A DNA stretch of 64,000 bases from Clostridia bacterium (lineage in GTDB: Bacteria; Bacillota; Clostridia; Christensenellales; Borkfalkiaceae): positions 58,811 through 122,810 of the forward strand of contig JAFXHX010000002.1 of NCBI GenBank assembly GCA_017536205.1, given 5' to 3'. Positions within the stretch are counted from its first letter, which is position 1, and the number at the start of each line of letters is the position of its first letter. Below, in pieces: positions 46,901-54,937 of this stretch. Position numbers and translations under genes: made by a program. The notes below the pieces were generated by a model. The model did not search any database, was not told the DNA's origin, and saw nothing but the letters and a program-made list of their open reading frames with translations.

Positions 46901-46972
46901 TTAACCAAATAGTTAAATATTGCTTGACAATTAGCATATTATATGATAAAGTATTCTTAACCAAATGGTTAA
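46901..46972 (+). promoter_or_regulatory. Twin ArsR/SdpR-type operators and promoter
   Basis: TTAACCAAATAGTTAA (46901-46916) and TTAACCAAATGGTTAA (46957-46972) differ at one base, with centres 56 bp apart. TTGACA (46924-46929) and a weaker TAAAGT (46947-46952) lie between them, so binding at both sites would enclose the promoter. Confidence 0.75.
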
Positions 46973-46988
46973 ATGATAGGGGTAAATT

Positions 46989-47261
46989 ATGGCTATACAA
47001 TTAACGATAAAAGCACTTTCCGACCCTATTCGCCGTAATATTTTAGAATATTTAAAACGGGGTAGGTTATCGGCTGGCGAAATTGTAGAAAAGTTTAATA
47101 TTAGTGGCGCTGGAATATCTAAACACCTTGCCGTTTTAAAAGAAGCAGGGTTAATAAGAGATAGCAAGCAAGGTAAATATATATATTATGAACTTAACAC
47201 TTCCGTCCTTGAAGAAGTTTTATTATGGTTAACTGCTATAAAAGGAGATAAAAATGATTAA
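46989..47261 (+). CDS. ArsR family regulator, SdpR-like
   Basis: A 90-residue winged-helix repressor (IKALSDPIRRNILEYLKRGRLSAGEIVEKF, then ISGAGISKHLAVLKEAGLI). It has no metal-binding cysteines, which separates it from arsenic or cadmium sensors. The gene overlaps an SdpI-like membrane gene by 8 nt, the arrangement of the Bacillus sdpRI immunity operon, where SdpI sequesters SdpR at the membrane. It is flanked upstream by two matching palindromes. Autorepression is inferred. Confidence 0.9.
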   Translation: MAIQLTIKALSDPIRRNILEYLKRGRLSAGEIVEKFNISGAGISKHLAVLKEAGLIRDSKQGKYIYYELNTSVLEEVLLWLTAIKGDKND

Positions 47262-47886
47262 AAAGAATATTAAGATTTTAATAATTACTTCAATTGTAAT
47301 TTTGTTACCTATAATTGCTGGTGTTGTGTTATGGAATAAACTTCCTGATAAAGTTCCCATACACTGGAATATTAATAACGAAGTTGATAGATATGCAAGT
47401 AAAACTTTTTTTGTATTTTTTATGCCGTTAATATTTCTTGCTATGCATTGGTTTTGTGTGGTGGTTACTACGTTAGACCCAAAGAACCAAAATCACCAAG
47501 ATAAAATGCTAGTTTTAGTGTTTTGGCTTATTCCGTTAATTAACTTGGTTCTATCAACAATAACCTATTTTACGACGCTAGGAATAGGTGTTGAGATGGG
47601 AATTATTATGCCGCTGTTTTTGGGGTTTATATTCCTTGTTTTAGGAAACTATTTGCCAAAATGCAAACAAAATTATACTATCGGTATTAAAATAGCGTAT
47701 ACGCTTAATAGTGAAGAAAACTGGAATAAAACCCACCGTTTTGCAGGTTGGGTGTGGACTATATGCGGTTTTATAATTATGCTAACCAGTTTTTTAAACA
47801 CTTGGTGGATTTTACTTGTAGTATTACTAATTATGGCAATTGCCCCACTAATTTACTCTTTTATCCTTTACAAAAAAGGTGTTTAA
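47254..47886 (+). CDS. SdpI/DUF1648-type membrane immunity protein
   Basis: A 210-residue membrane protein with about six helices. The DUF1648 part (LPDKVPIHWNINNEVDRYASKT) precedes the SdpI signature (GNYLPKCKQNYTIGIKIAYTL followed by NWNKTHRFAG). In Bacillus SdpI protects against the SdpC toxin and signals to SdpR. No sdpC-like toxin gene is in the window, so it may protect against a foreign toxin or another membrane stress. Confidence 0.9.
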   Translation: MIKKNIKILIITSIVILLPIIAGVVLWNKLPDKVPIHWNINNEVDRYASKTFFVFFMPLIFLAMHWFCVVVTTLDPKNQNHQDKMLVLVFWLIPLINLVLSTITYFTTLGIGVEMGIIMPLFLGFIFLVLGNYLPKCKQNYTIGIKIAYTLNSEENWNKTHRFAGWVWTICGFIIMLTSFLNTWWILLVVLLIMAIAPLIYSFILYKKGV

Positions 47887-47937
47887 AAAATACTAAAAGT
47901 AATTTTCAAGTTCGAGTAACAACACGCAATAAAAAAA

Positions 47938-48088
47938 TGCAACGCAGTTGCTATAATGTGAGCAAAGCGAACTATAATTCGAGCGACAGTGAGTTATAAT
48001 TCAAACTCGCATTGCTATTAAAACTCGCCTAACGGCTCGAATTATAAACACTTCGTGTCATTATAATCAAACTCTTGCGAGTTTGACG
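47938..48088. repeat. Periodic TATAAT/short-hairpin array
   Basis: TATAAT occurs at 47952, 47973, 47995 and 48062, with TATTAA at 48016 and an inverted ATTATA at 48041, spaced about 22 bp or multiples. Between them lie 14-20-bp segments rich in CGAG/ACTCGC words, some self-complementary: GCAAC/GTTGC, ACAC/GTGT, CAAACTC/GAGTTTG. No ORF. It looks like a decayed short-period repeat. Confidence 0.6.
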
Positions 48089-48089
48089 T

Positions 48090-48124
48090 AAAAAAAGAGA
48101 AGTCAATTCGACTTCTCTTTTTTT
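48090..48124. terminator. Terminator for tRNA-Leu, palindromic in both directions
   Basis: A-run, GAGAAGTC / GACTTCTC and T-run; serves the minus-strand tRNA and read-through from the plus strand. Confidence 0.85.
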
Positions 48125-48126
48125 GG

Positions 48127-48210
48127 TGCCGGTGGTCGGACTCGAACCGACACGATATCGCTACCAACGGATTTTGAGTCCGTCACGTCTGCCAATTCCA
48201 TCACACCGGC
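48127..48210 (-). tRNA. tRNA-Leu(CAA)
   Basis: Class II tRNA of 84 nt plus an encoded CCA (48124-48126). Acceptor arms GCCGGTG/CACCGGC pair fully; the anticodon stem ACGGA/TCCGT encloses the loop CTCAAAA with anticodon CAA. A long variable arm and GGTTCGAGTCC T-arm are present. It decodes UUG. Confidence 0.95.
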
Positions 48211-48245
48211 AAATAAGTGTTGCATTTTTGGCGTTTTTTGTATAT

Positions 48246-48275
48246 ACTTAATATATTAAGTAGCACGATTATAAT
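48246..48275 (+). promoter_or_regulatory. Palindrome and -10 box upstream of polA
   Basis: Perfect 16-bp palindrome ACTTAATATATTAAGT (48246-48261) followed by TATAAT (48270-48275). No good -35 is seen; the palindrome occupies its place and lies between the divergent tRNA and polA. Confidence 0.45.
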
Positions 48276-48326
48276 AACACAGTATTTATAAAAATGCAAA
48301 TACTTTTTTAGGTTTAAGGTGATTTT

Positions 48327-50888
48327 ATGAGCAAACTCGTTTTAATAGACGGCAACAGTTTAATAAACCGTGCGTTTTACGCAACGCCACCACTTTCCGA
48401 TAAAAACGGCACTCCCACAAACGCCGTTTACGGTTTTATAAATATGCTTATTAAAATGATAGGCGACCTTAAACCCGAATACGTTACCGTTGCGTTTGAC
48501 GTTCACGCTCCAACTTTTAGGCACGGCTTATATAGCGAATATAAGGGAACTAGAAAGCCTATGCCCGAAGATTTGCGCCCACAAATACCACTTTTGAAAA
48601 AAGTTCTTTCAGTTATGGGCATAAAAATCGTTGAACTTGCAGGCTTTGAAGCCGACGACCTTATAGGAACGCTTGCAAAAAGGTGCAGTTGTTCAACCGT
48701 AATAATTACGGGCGATAAAGATAGTTTCCAACTCGTTGACGAATCAACTTCAGTTTATTTTACCAAGCGTGGAATTACCGACGTTGACGTTTTAGATTTA
48801 GCAAACTTTACCGAAAAAACGGGAATTAAACCCAACCAAGTTATTGAACTTAAAGCGCTTATGGGCGATGGTAGCGATAATATTCCCGGCATTCCAGGCG
48901 TTGGCGAAAAAACTGCGCTTAATTTAGTAACCACTTACGGCTCGCTTGAAAATCTTTACGCAAACCTTCAAGACTTTAAAGGTAAACTTTTAGAAAAAAT
49001 AGTTAACGGCAAAGAGTCGGCGTTTTTATCGCGCACTTTGGCAACTATAAACACCAACGTTGATATTCCTTTCGAGTTTAGCGAAGCAACTTATAAGTTC
49101 CCCTTTTCAAGTGAAGTAAAACGCTTGTTTTCAGAATTAGAGTTTCGTGGCTTTTTAAAGCGCACCGAACTTTTTGAAGAAGGCGAAGAGCAAGCCTTAA
49201 ACGAAGAAAAAACTCTTTCTAAACAAGTTATAATTGAAACTGAAAGCGACCTTAAACCCGTTTACGGCGCAAGCGAACTTTCTATAGTAATGGGCGAAAG
49301 CGTAAGCGTATATCTTCCAAGCGAAAACACCGAATACACCTTTAAAATTAAAGAAACGTTTTTTGACGACGGCTTTGATTTTAGCGACTCGGTTAAACTT
49401 TTAGCCCCTGTTTTAGAAAGTAACGAAAAAACCGTTATAGCATATTCAACTAAAAAAATAGCAGACCAACTTTTAGATTATGGCGTTAACTTTAACTCAA
49501 AGGTTGAAGACGTTGACATCTTAAAGTATTTAGTTGATTTTTCAGGCAGTGAAGAAACGCTTGAAAACGTTTTATACACCTACGGGTTAGATAAGAAAAC
49601 CCCCGCTTTTTCGCAGTATTTATTGTTTTTAAAGTTAAAAGAAAGCCTTTTTAAGCAAGGACTTGATAAACTTTATTATGAAGTTGAACTTCCACTTTCT
49701 AAAATACTATTAGATATGGAAAGAACGGGTTTTAAACTCGATATTTCTGCGCTCGAATTAGTGGGCAACGAATATAAGCAAGAAATTGCAGTTTTACTAG
49801 AAAATATTTACCGTGAAGCAGGCGAGGAGTTTAACCCCAACTCGCCAAAGCAACTTCAACACGTTTTGTTTGAAAAACTCGGCTTAAAGGCGGGCAAGAA
49901 AAACAAAAACGGCAGTTATTCAACAAACGCCAACATTTTAGAAGAACTTGAAAACGAGCACCCCATAATTCCGTTAATTCTTCGTTATCGCCACCTTCAA
50001 AAACTCGTTTCAACGTATATAGACGGGTTTAAGCCACTTGTCGATAAGCAAACGGGGCTCGTTCACACTTGCTTTAACCAAACTCTAACGCAAACGGGCA
50101 GGCTTTCTTCAAAAGAGCCAAACCTTCAAAACATACCCGTGCGCGACGAAGAAGGCAATAAACTAAGAAAGTTCTTTATTCCAAGCGCCGAAAACAGAGT
50201 TTTAATAGGCGCAGACTATTCGCAAATTGAATTAAGGTTACTAGCGCATTTTTCGGGCACTAAAAAACTAGTTAAGGCGTATAACGACGGTGAAGATATT
50301 CACACCCAAACGGCAAGCCAAGTATTCGGCGTTAATAAAGAAGAAGTAACTTCGCAAATGCGCCGTAGCGCAAAAGCCGTTAACTTTGGCATTATTTACG
50401 GAATTAGCGAATACGGGCTTTCTAAAAACCTTAAAATATCGCCAAGAGAAGCAAGCGCTTACATTAAGCGTTATTTTGAAACGTACCCCGAAGTTAAAGA
50501 ATATATGGATAAAAACGTTGCTTTTGCCCGTGAAAACGGCTACGTTTCCACATTATTAGGCAGAAGAAGATATATTCGTGAAATTAACTCTCCAAACTTC
50601 AACGTTCGCAGTTTTGGCGAGCGCGCCGCTATGAATATGCCACTTCAAGGCAGTAGCGCCGATATTATTAAACTTGCAATGGTTAACGTTTACAACCGTT
50701 TAAAACGCGAAAACGTAAACGCAAAACTTATACTTCAAGTTCACGACGAACTTATTTTAGACGCAAGCGAAGAACATAAAGATTTAGCAAAGCGCATTTT
50801 AGTTGAAGAAATGGAAAACGCCGTAAAATTAAGCGTTCCACTTACGGTTGACTCAAGTGAGGGAAAAACTTGGTATGACGCAAAATAG
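48327..50888 (+). CDS. polA: DNA polymerase I
   Basis: Gap-filling and Okazaki-fragment polymerase, 853 residues. The N-terminal 5'-3' exonuclease/flap domain (1-290) has ELAGFEADDLIGTLAKR and GDGSDNIPGIPGVGEKTA. The middle 3'-5' exonuclease-like region lacks the DxE carboxylates in a recognisable form, as in Bacillus-type enzymes, so proofreading is probably lost. The polymerase domain has DYSQIELRLLAHFSG, RRSAKAVNFGIIYG and QVHDELILDA. coaE overlaps its end by 14 nt. Confidence 0.97.
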   Translation: MSKLVLIDGNSLINRAFYATPPLSDKNGTPTNAVYGFINMLIKMIGDLKPEYVTVAFDVHAPTFRHGLYSEYKGTRKPMPEDLRPQIPLLKKVLSVMGIKIVELAGFEADDLIGTLAKRCSCSTVIITGDKDSFQLVDESTSVYFTKRGITDVDVLDLANFTEKTGIKPNQVIELKALMGDGSDNIPGIPGVGEKTALNLVTTYGSLENLYANLQDFKGKLLEKIVNGKESAFLSRTLATINTNVDIPFEFSEATYKFPFSSEVKRLFSELEFRGFLKRTELFEEGEEQALNEEKTLSKQVIIETESDLKPVYGASELSIVMGESVSVYLPSENTEYTFKIKETFFDDGFDFSDSVKLLAPVLESNEKTVIAYSTKKIADQLLDYGVNFNSKVEDVDILKYLVDFSGSEETLENVLYTYGLDKKTPAFSQYLLFLKLKESLFKQGLDKLYYEVELPLSKILLDMERTGFKLDISALELVGNEYKQEIAVLLENIYREAGEEFNPNSPKQLQHVLFEKLGLKAGKKNKNGSYSTNANILEELENEHPIIPLILRYRHLQKLVSTYIDGFKPLVDKQTGLVHTCFNQTLTQTGRLSSKEPNLQNIPVRDEEGNKLRKFFIPSAENRVLIGADYSQIELRLLAHFSGTKKLVKAYNDGEDIHTQTASQVFGVNKEEVTSQMRRSAKAVNFGIIYGISEYGLSKNLKISPREASAYIKRYFETYPEVKEYMDKNVAFARENGYVSTLLGRRRYIREINSPNFNVRSFGERAAMNMPLQGSSADIIKLAMVNVYNRLKRENVNAKLILQVHDELILDASEEHKDLAKRILVEEMENAVKLSVPLTVDSSEGKTWYDAK

Positions 50889-51456
50889 AAACCTGTTAAT
50901 TGCAATAACGGGCGGTATAGGCAGTGGCAAATCAACGGTATCAAAAATACTAAAAGACCTTGGCTATACCGTATATTCGGCAGATGAAACTTACGCCGAA
51001 CTTTTGGTGTGCAACGAGTTCGTTAACGATATACACCGTGCAGTCGGCGTAACGCCAAAGTGTAGTGGGCTTGATAGAAAAGCAGTATCTTCCGCCGTGT
51101 TTTCTAGCCCAGAAAAATTAAAGGCGCTTAACGAAGTAACTCACCCCAAAATTATGAAAGAACTTCTTAAAAAAAGTAGCGGAAAAGGCGTTGTTTTTAA
51201 CGAAGTTCCCTTACTCTTTGAAGGTGGTTACGAAAAGTATTATAACGCCGTTATAGTTGTAGTTCGCCCTGAACAAGAGCGCATAAAAGCAGTTAGCGTA
51301 AGAAGTGGTATTACCGAAGAAGAAGTTAAAAATCGAATAAAAAATCAGTTCGATTACGAAAAATTAAATAAAGTTAAGCATACTATTATCGTAAACGATT
51401 CTAGCGTAGAGTCGCTTGCAAAAAAAGTGGAAAGCGTGCTTAATGAGATTTTGTAA
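50875..51456 (+). CDS. coaE: Dephospho-CoA kinase
   Basis: Last step of CoA synthesis. From the ATG at 50875 it is 193 residues: Walker A TGGIGSGKSTVSK, then LGYTVYSADE, HPKI and VPLLFEGGYEKYYNAVIVV. An upstream TTG deeper inside polA is unlikely as start. The polA-coaE order is common in Bacillota. It overlaps both neighbours by exactly 14 nt. Confidence 0.95.
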   Translation: MTQNRNLLIAITGGIGSGKSTVSKILKDLGYTVYSADETYAELLVCNEFVNDIHRAVGVTPKCSGLDRKAVSSAVFSSPEKLKALNEVTHPKIMKELLKKSSGKGVVFNEVPLLFEGGYEKYYNAVIVVVRPEQERIKAVSVRSGITEEEVKNRIKNQFDYEKLNKVKHTIIVNDSSVESLAKKVESVLNEIL

Positions 51457-51952
51457 AAGATTATTCGTTTTACTAATTACAATAATATTTTTGTGGTCGC
51501 TTGCGTATTATTTAATAGGTGGCTACAAAAAGCATATAAATATAGTAAAAGAGTGTTCCCAAAAATACGGCGTTTCAATTTATCTTATTCTTGCCGTAAT
51601 TAAAACGGAAAGTAGTTTTAATGAAACGGCAATTTCAAATAAAGGCGCCGTAGGGCTTATGCAAATACTGCCGTCAACGTGCGAGTTTATTTGCGAAAAA
51701 TACGGAATTGAAAACGAAAGCCTACTAGTTGCAAACTTTAACGTAAAAGTAGGAACTTTATATCTAAAATATCTAATAGAAAAGTTTGGAAGCGAGCGCG
51801 TTGCCGTTATTGCTTACAACGCAGGCGAAGGCAGGGTTACTTCTTGGCTTAAAAACGGGCAAATAAACGATATTCCATACGGGGAAACGAAGCGCTACGC
51901 TAAAAAAGTATTTTTACGAAAACGAGCCTATAAGGCGATTATTTTAATTTAG
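51443..51952 (+). CDS. Membrane-anchored lytic transglycosylase (SLT domain)
   Basis: About 169 residues starting at the ATG at 51443. An N-terminal signal anchor (LFVLLITIIFLWSLAYYLIGG) is followed by an SLT domain: catalytic Glu in AVIKTESSFN, KGAVGLMQILPST, and AVIAYNAGEGRVTSWL. It should cut peptidoglycan glycan strands outside the membrane. It resembles the small YjbJ-type transglycosylases next to coaE in many Clostridia. It ends the polA-coaE operon. Confidence 0.9.
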   Translation: MRFCKRLFVLLITIIFLWSLAYYLIGGYKKHINIVKECSQKYGVSIYLILAVIKTESSFNETAISNKGAVGLMQILPSTCEFICEKYGIENESLLVANFNVKVGTLYLKYLIEKFGSERVAVIAYNAGEGRVTSWLKNGQINDIPYGETKRYAKKVFLRKRAYKAIILI

Positions 51953-51980
51953 TAAAAAATATGTGAAAAATATATTCACA

Positions 51981-52014
51981 AACGCTTGCAAAGCGTTAAC
52001 ATATATGTTAAAAT
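51981..52014 (+). promoter_or_regulatory. Promoter with two abutting palindromes
   Basis: TTGCAA (51986-51991), 17 bp, TAAAAT (52009-52014). AACGCTTGCAAAGCGTT (51981-51997) covers the -35 and TTAACATATATGTTAA (51996-52011) covers the spacer and -10. Confidence 0.7.
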
Positions 52015-52052
52015 CAAATTACCAAAAATAACCTTTAACAAAGGAGAATATT

Positions 52053-52805
52053 ATGAATTTTAATTTAAATGAAATGATTAAACCCGAAATGCTCGAAAGC
52101 ATTACGGATGAAATGTTAGCAAGTATTGAAGGTTTTGTTAATGCTCCATATACTTTCCTTGCAATTATTGCAGTTGCAATCTTAGTGTTAATTCTTGCAT
52201 TTAACTCTTACAAAATGTTCAAGCTTTTAATCGGTATAGCAGGTGCAGTTGGTGGTGCTTACGCCGGCTACACGTTCCTTGTACCCCTTCTTCCACTTGA
52301 AGGCGTGTTACCTGGTGTTAACCTTGGTGCTGTTATCGCTCTTGCTTGCGCTGGTATCGGTGCACTCGTTGGTTACTTCCTTTACATGGTTGGCATCTTC
52401 GCTATCGGTGGTTGGGTAGGTTGGACTATCGGTCTTTCAATTTTAGCAAGTATCGTTTCTAGTGGCTCTACTGCAGAGTTCTTCCAACAAGAATATGCCG
52501 TATACATATTCGGTGGCGTTGGCGCGCTTATACTTGCAATACTTTTCGTATCGCTCTTTAAGCACGTTATGATTATTATTCCCTCGCTCGTTCTTTGCAC
52601 TAGCATTAGTTCAGTGCTTGGATTATACGTTGGTTTCGATTTCAAACAAATACCTGCAATTTTAAGCGAATTAAAATTAGGTAACCCAGTTGAAATCGAC
52701 TTCACTACCACCATTATAGTAATTGGCGTATTTGCAGTTATCGGTCTTATTGTCGGTATATTTGCAATGTCGCATCAATACAAAGTTGAAAAAGAAAACG
52801 CATAA
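52053..52805 (+). CDS. Multi-pass membrane protein (DUF4203/TMEM198-like)
   Basis: A 250-residue protein with about seven hydrophobic helices, rich in small residues (AGAVGGAYAGYTFL; ALACAGIGALVGYFLYMVG; FAIGGWVGWTIGLSILA). This glycine-zipper pattern resembles the DUF4203/TMEM198 type. The last helix is followed by a short basic tail. Function unknown. Its promoter carries two palindromes, so expression is probably controlled; it is monocistronic. Confidence 0.7.
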   Translation: MNFNLNEMIKPEMLESITDEMLASIEGFVNAPYTFLAIIAVAILVLILAFNSYKMFKLLIGIAGAVGGAYAGYTFLVPLLPLEGVLPGVNLGAVIALACAGIGALVGYFLYMVGIFAIGGWVGWTIGLSILASIVSSGSTAEFFQQEYAVYIFGGVGALILAILFVSLFKHVMIIIPSLVLCTSISSVLGLYVGFDFKQIPAILSELKLGNPVEIDFTTTIIVIGVFAVIGLIVGIFAMSHQYKVEKENA

Positions 52806-52816
52806 GTTTAATTTAA

Positions 52817-52840
52817 GCCACCCAGTAGGGTGGCTTTTTT
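52817..52840 (+). terminator. Rho-independent terminator
   Basis: GCCACCC / GGGTGGC, AGTA loop, six Ts. Confidence 0.9.
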
Positions 52841-52915
52841 ATTGACTTTTTCGTATAATTTTCACCTAAAATAGCAAAGATATATTTAAAAAACTATTTA
52901 TTTTCTTTTTGGGTT

Positions 52916-52942
52916 GTGGTATAATTACTACAAAGTAATTAT
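52916..52942 (+). promoter_or_regulatory. uvrB extended -10 promoter with inverted repeat
   Basis: TGGTATAAT (52916-52924) is an extended -10. ATAATTACT (52921-52929) and AGTAATTAT (52934-52942) form a 9-bp inverted repeat over the start site. It is not the standard LexA box of Gram-positives. Confidence 0.55.
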
Positions 52943-52960
52943 AAAATGGGGGCGCTATAA

Positions 52961-54937
52961 GTGTTTAAACGTAAATTAGATAAAAAGTTTGTACTTAAAA
53001 GCGCCTATAAACCAACGGGCGACCAACCCGAGGCTATTCAAAAATTAACCGAAGGCGTTTTAGACGGGCTTAAAACCCAAGTGCTCGTTGGCGTTACGGG
53101 CTCTGGTAAAACCTTTACTATGGCTAACGTTATCGCTAACGTTCAACGCCCAACGTTGGTTATTGCTCACAACAAAACGCTTGCAGCGCAACTTTGCAAC
53201 GAGTTTAGAGAGTTCTTTCCCGAAAACGCCGTTGAATACTTCGTTTCTTATTACGATTATTATCAACCCGAATCGTACCTTCCCGCAAGCGATACTTATA
53301 TTGAAAAAGACCTTTCTATTAACGACGAAATAGATAAACTTCGCCATAGCGCAACTAGCGCACTCGGCGAACGTAGCGACGTTTTGGTGGTTGCTTCCGT
53401 TAGTTGTATTTACGGGCTTGGTGCGCCAGAAGAATATTATAGGCTAGCAGTTTCACTTCGTAAGGGTGAAGAGTACGACCGTGACGAACTTATGCGCAAA
53501 CTCGTTTCTATTCACTACGAGCGAAAAGATATTGATTTTCAGCGTGGCTCGTTTAGAGTTAGGGGCGACGTTGTTGATATTTTCCCTGCATCTAACACCG
53601 AAACGGCTATAAGGGTAGAGTTTTTCGGCGATGAAATAGACCGTATTACCGAAATACAGTTTTTAACGGGCGAGCCTATCAGCGAATTAAAGCACGCCGT
53701 AATTTTCCCCGCTAGCCACTACGCAGTTGGCAGTGAAACGATGCAGTCTGCCCTTAAAATGATTACTTGCGATTTAGATGATGAAGTTAAAGCGCTTAAC
53801 GAGCAGGGCAAAATTATAGAAGCGCAACGCTTAAAACAAAGAACTCAATACGATATTGAAATGATGAGCGAAATAGGTTATTGCAGTGGCGTTGAAAATT
53901 ATAGCCGTTACTTTGACGGAAGAAGTCCCGGCGAGCCACCCTTTACCTTGCTTGATTATTTCCCTAAAAACTTCTTGCTTTTTATTGATGAAAGCCATAT
54001 GACTATTCCACAGTTAAGGGCAATGTACAACGGCGATAGGTCAAGAAAACAAAACCTTGTCGATTACGGATTTAGGCTTAATTCCGCCTACGATAATAGA
54101 CCCCTTCGCTTTGAAGAGTTTGAACAAAGAATAAACCAAGTTATATGCGTTTCGGCAACGCCAGGCCCTTACGAAACCGAGCGAGCCGACGAGTTTGCCG
54201 AGCAAATTATTCGCCCGACGGGGCTTGTCGACCCCATTGTTGAAGTAAGAAAAACTAAAGGTCAAATCGACGACCTTGAAAGTGAAATTATAAAGGTTAT
54301 AAAATCGGGTGGGCGAGTTCTCGTTACCACTCTAACCAAAAAAACTGCCGAGAGTTTAACGGCGTTTTTAAAAGAGCGTTCTATTAAAACTAGGTATATG
54401 CACAGCGATATAGACACGCTTGAAAGAATAGACATAATAACCGAACTTCGCCGTGGTGAAATAGACGTTTTGGTGGGTATTAACCTTTTAAGAGAAGGTC
54501 TTGATATTCCCGAAGTAAAACTAGTTGCTATACTCGACGCCGATAAAGAAGGCTTTTTGCGTAGCGATACTGCGCTTATTCAAACGATAGGCAGAACTGC
54601 TAGAAACGCCGAAGGTAGAGTTATAATGTACGCCGACGTAATAACGGGCAGTATGAAGCGCGCTATTAACGAAACTGATAGGCGCCGTCAAATACAAACC
54701 GAATACAACAAAAAGCACGGTATAACCCCCAAAACCATTATAAAAGACGTTAAAAACACTATTGAAATAACCAAGAAAATAGATAAAACAAAAGATATTA
54801 AACTTCAAGATATTCCCGAAGAAATTGAAAAACTAAAAGCGCTTATGAAAATAGCGTCGCAAAGTTTAGATTTTGAAAGGTGCATTGAAATAAGAGATAC
54901 TATTACCGAACTTAAAAAGAAACTTATAAAGCGATGA
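52961..54937 (+). CDS. uvrB: Excinuclease ABC subunit B
   Basis: Damage-verifying helicase of nucleotide excision repair, 658 residues. GVTGSGKT (Walker A), the beta-hairpin [27 protein letters not shown]-like [11 protein letters not shown], helicase motifs ([24 protein letters not shown]) and the C-terminal UVR motif ([19 protein letters not shown]) that binds UvrC. It begins with GTG after a G-rich ribosome site. It overlaps uvrA by 4 nt. Confidence 0.98.
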   Translation: MFKRKLDKKFVLKSAYKPTGDQPEAIQKLTEGVLDGLKTQVLVGVTGSGKTFTMANVIANVQRPTLVIAHNKTLAAQLCNEFREFFPENAVEYFVSYYDYYQPESYLPASDTYIEKDLSINDEIDKLRHSATSALGERSDVLVVASVSCIYGLGAPEEYYRLAVSLRKGEEYDRDELMRKLVSIHYERKDIDFQRGSFRVRGDVVDIFPASNTETAIRVEFFGDEIDRITEIQFLTGEPISELKHAVIFPASHYAVGSETMQSALKMITCDLDDEVKALNEQGKIIEAQRLKQRTQYDIEMMSEIGYCSGVENYSRYFDGRSPGEPPFTLLDYFPKNFLLFIDESHMTIPQLRAMYNGDRSRKQNLVDYGFRLNSAYDNRPLRFEEFEQRINQVICVSATPGPYETERADEFAEQIIRPTGLVDPIVEVRKTKGQIDDLESEIIKVIKSGGRVLVTTLTKKTAESLTAFLKERSIKTRYMHSDIDTLERIDIITELRRGEIDVLVGINLLREGLDIPEVKLVAILDADKEGFLRSDTALIQTIGRTARNAEGRVIMYADVITGSMKRAINETDRRRQIQTEYNKKHGITPKTIIKDVKNTIEITKKIDKTKDIKLQDIPEEIEKLKALMKIASQSLDFERCIEIRDTITELKKKLIKR

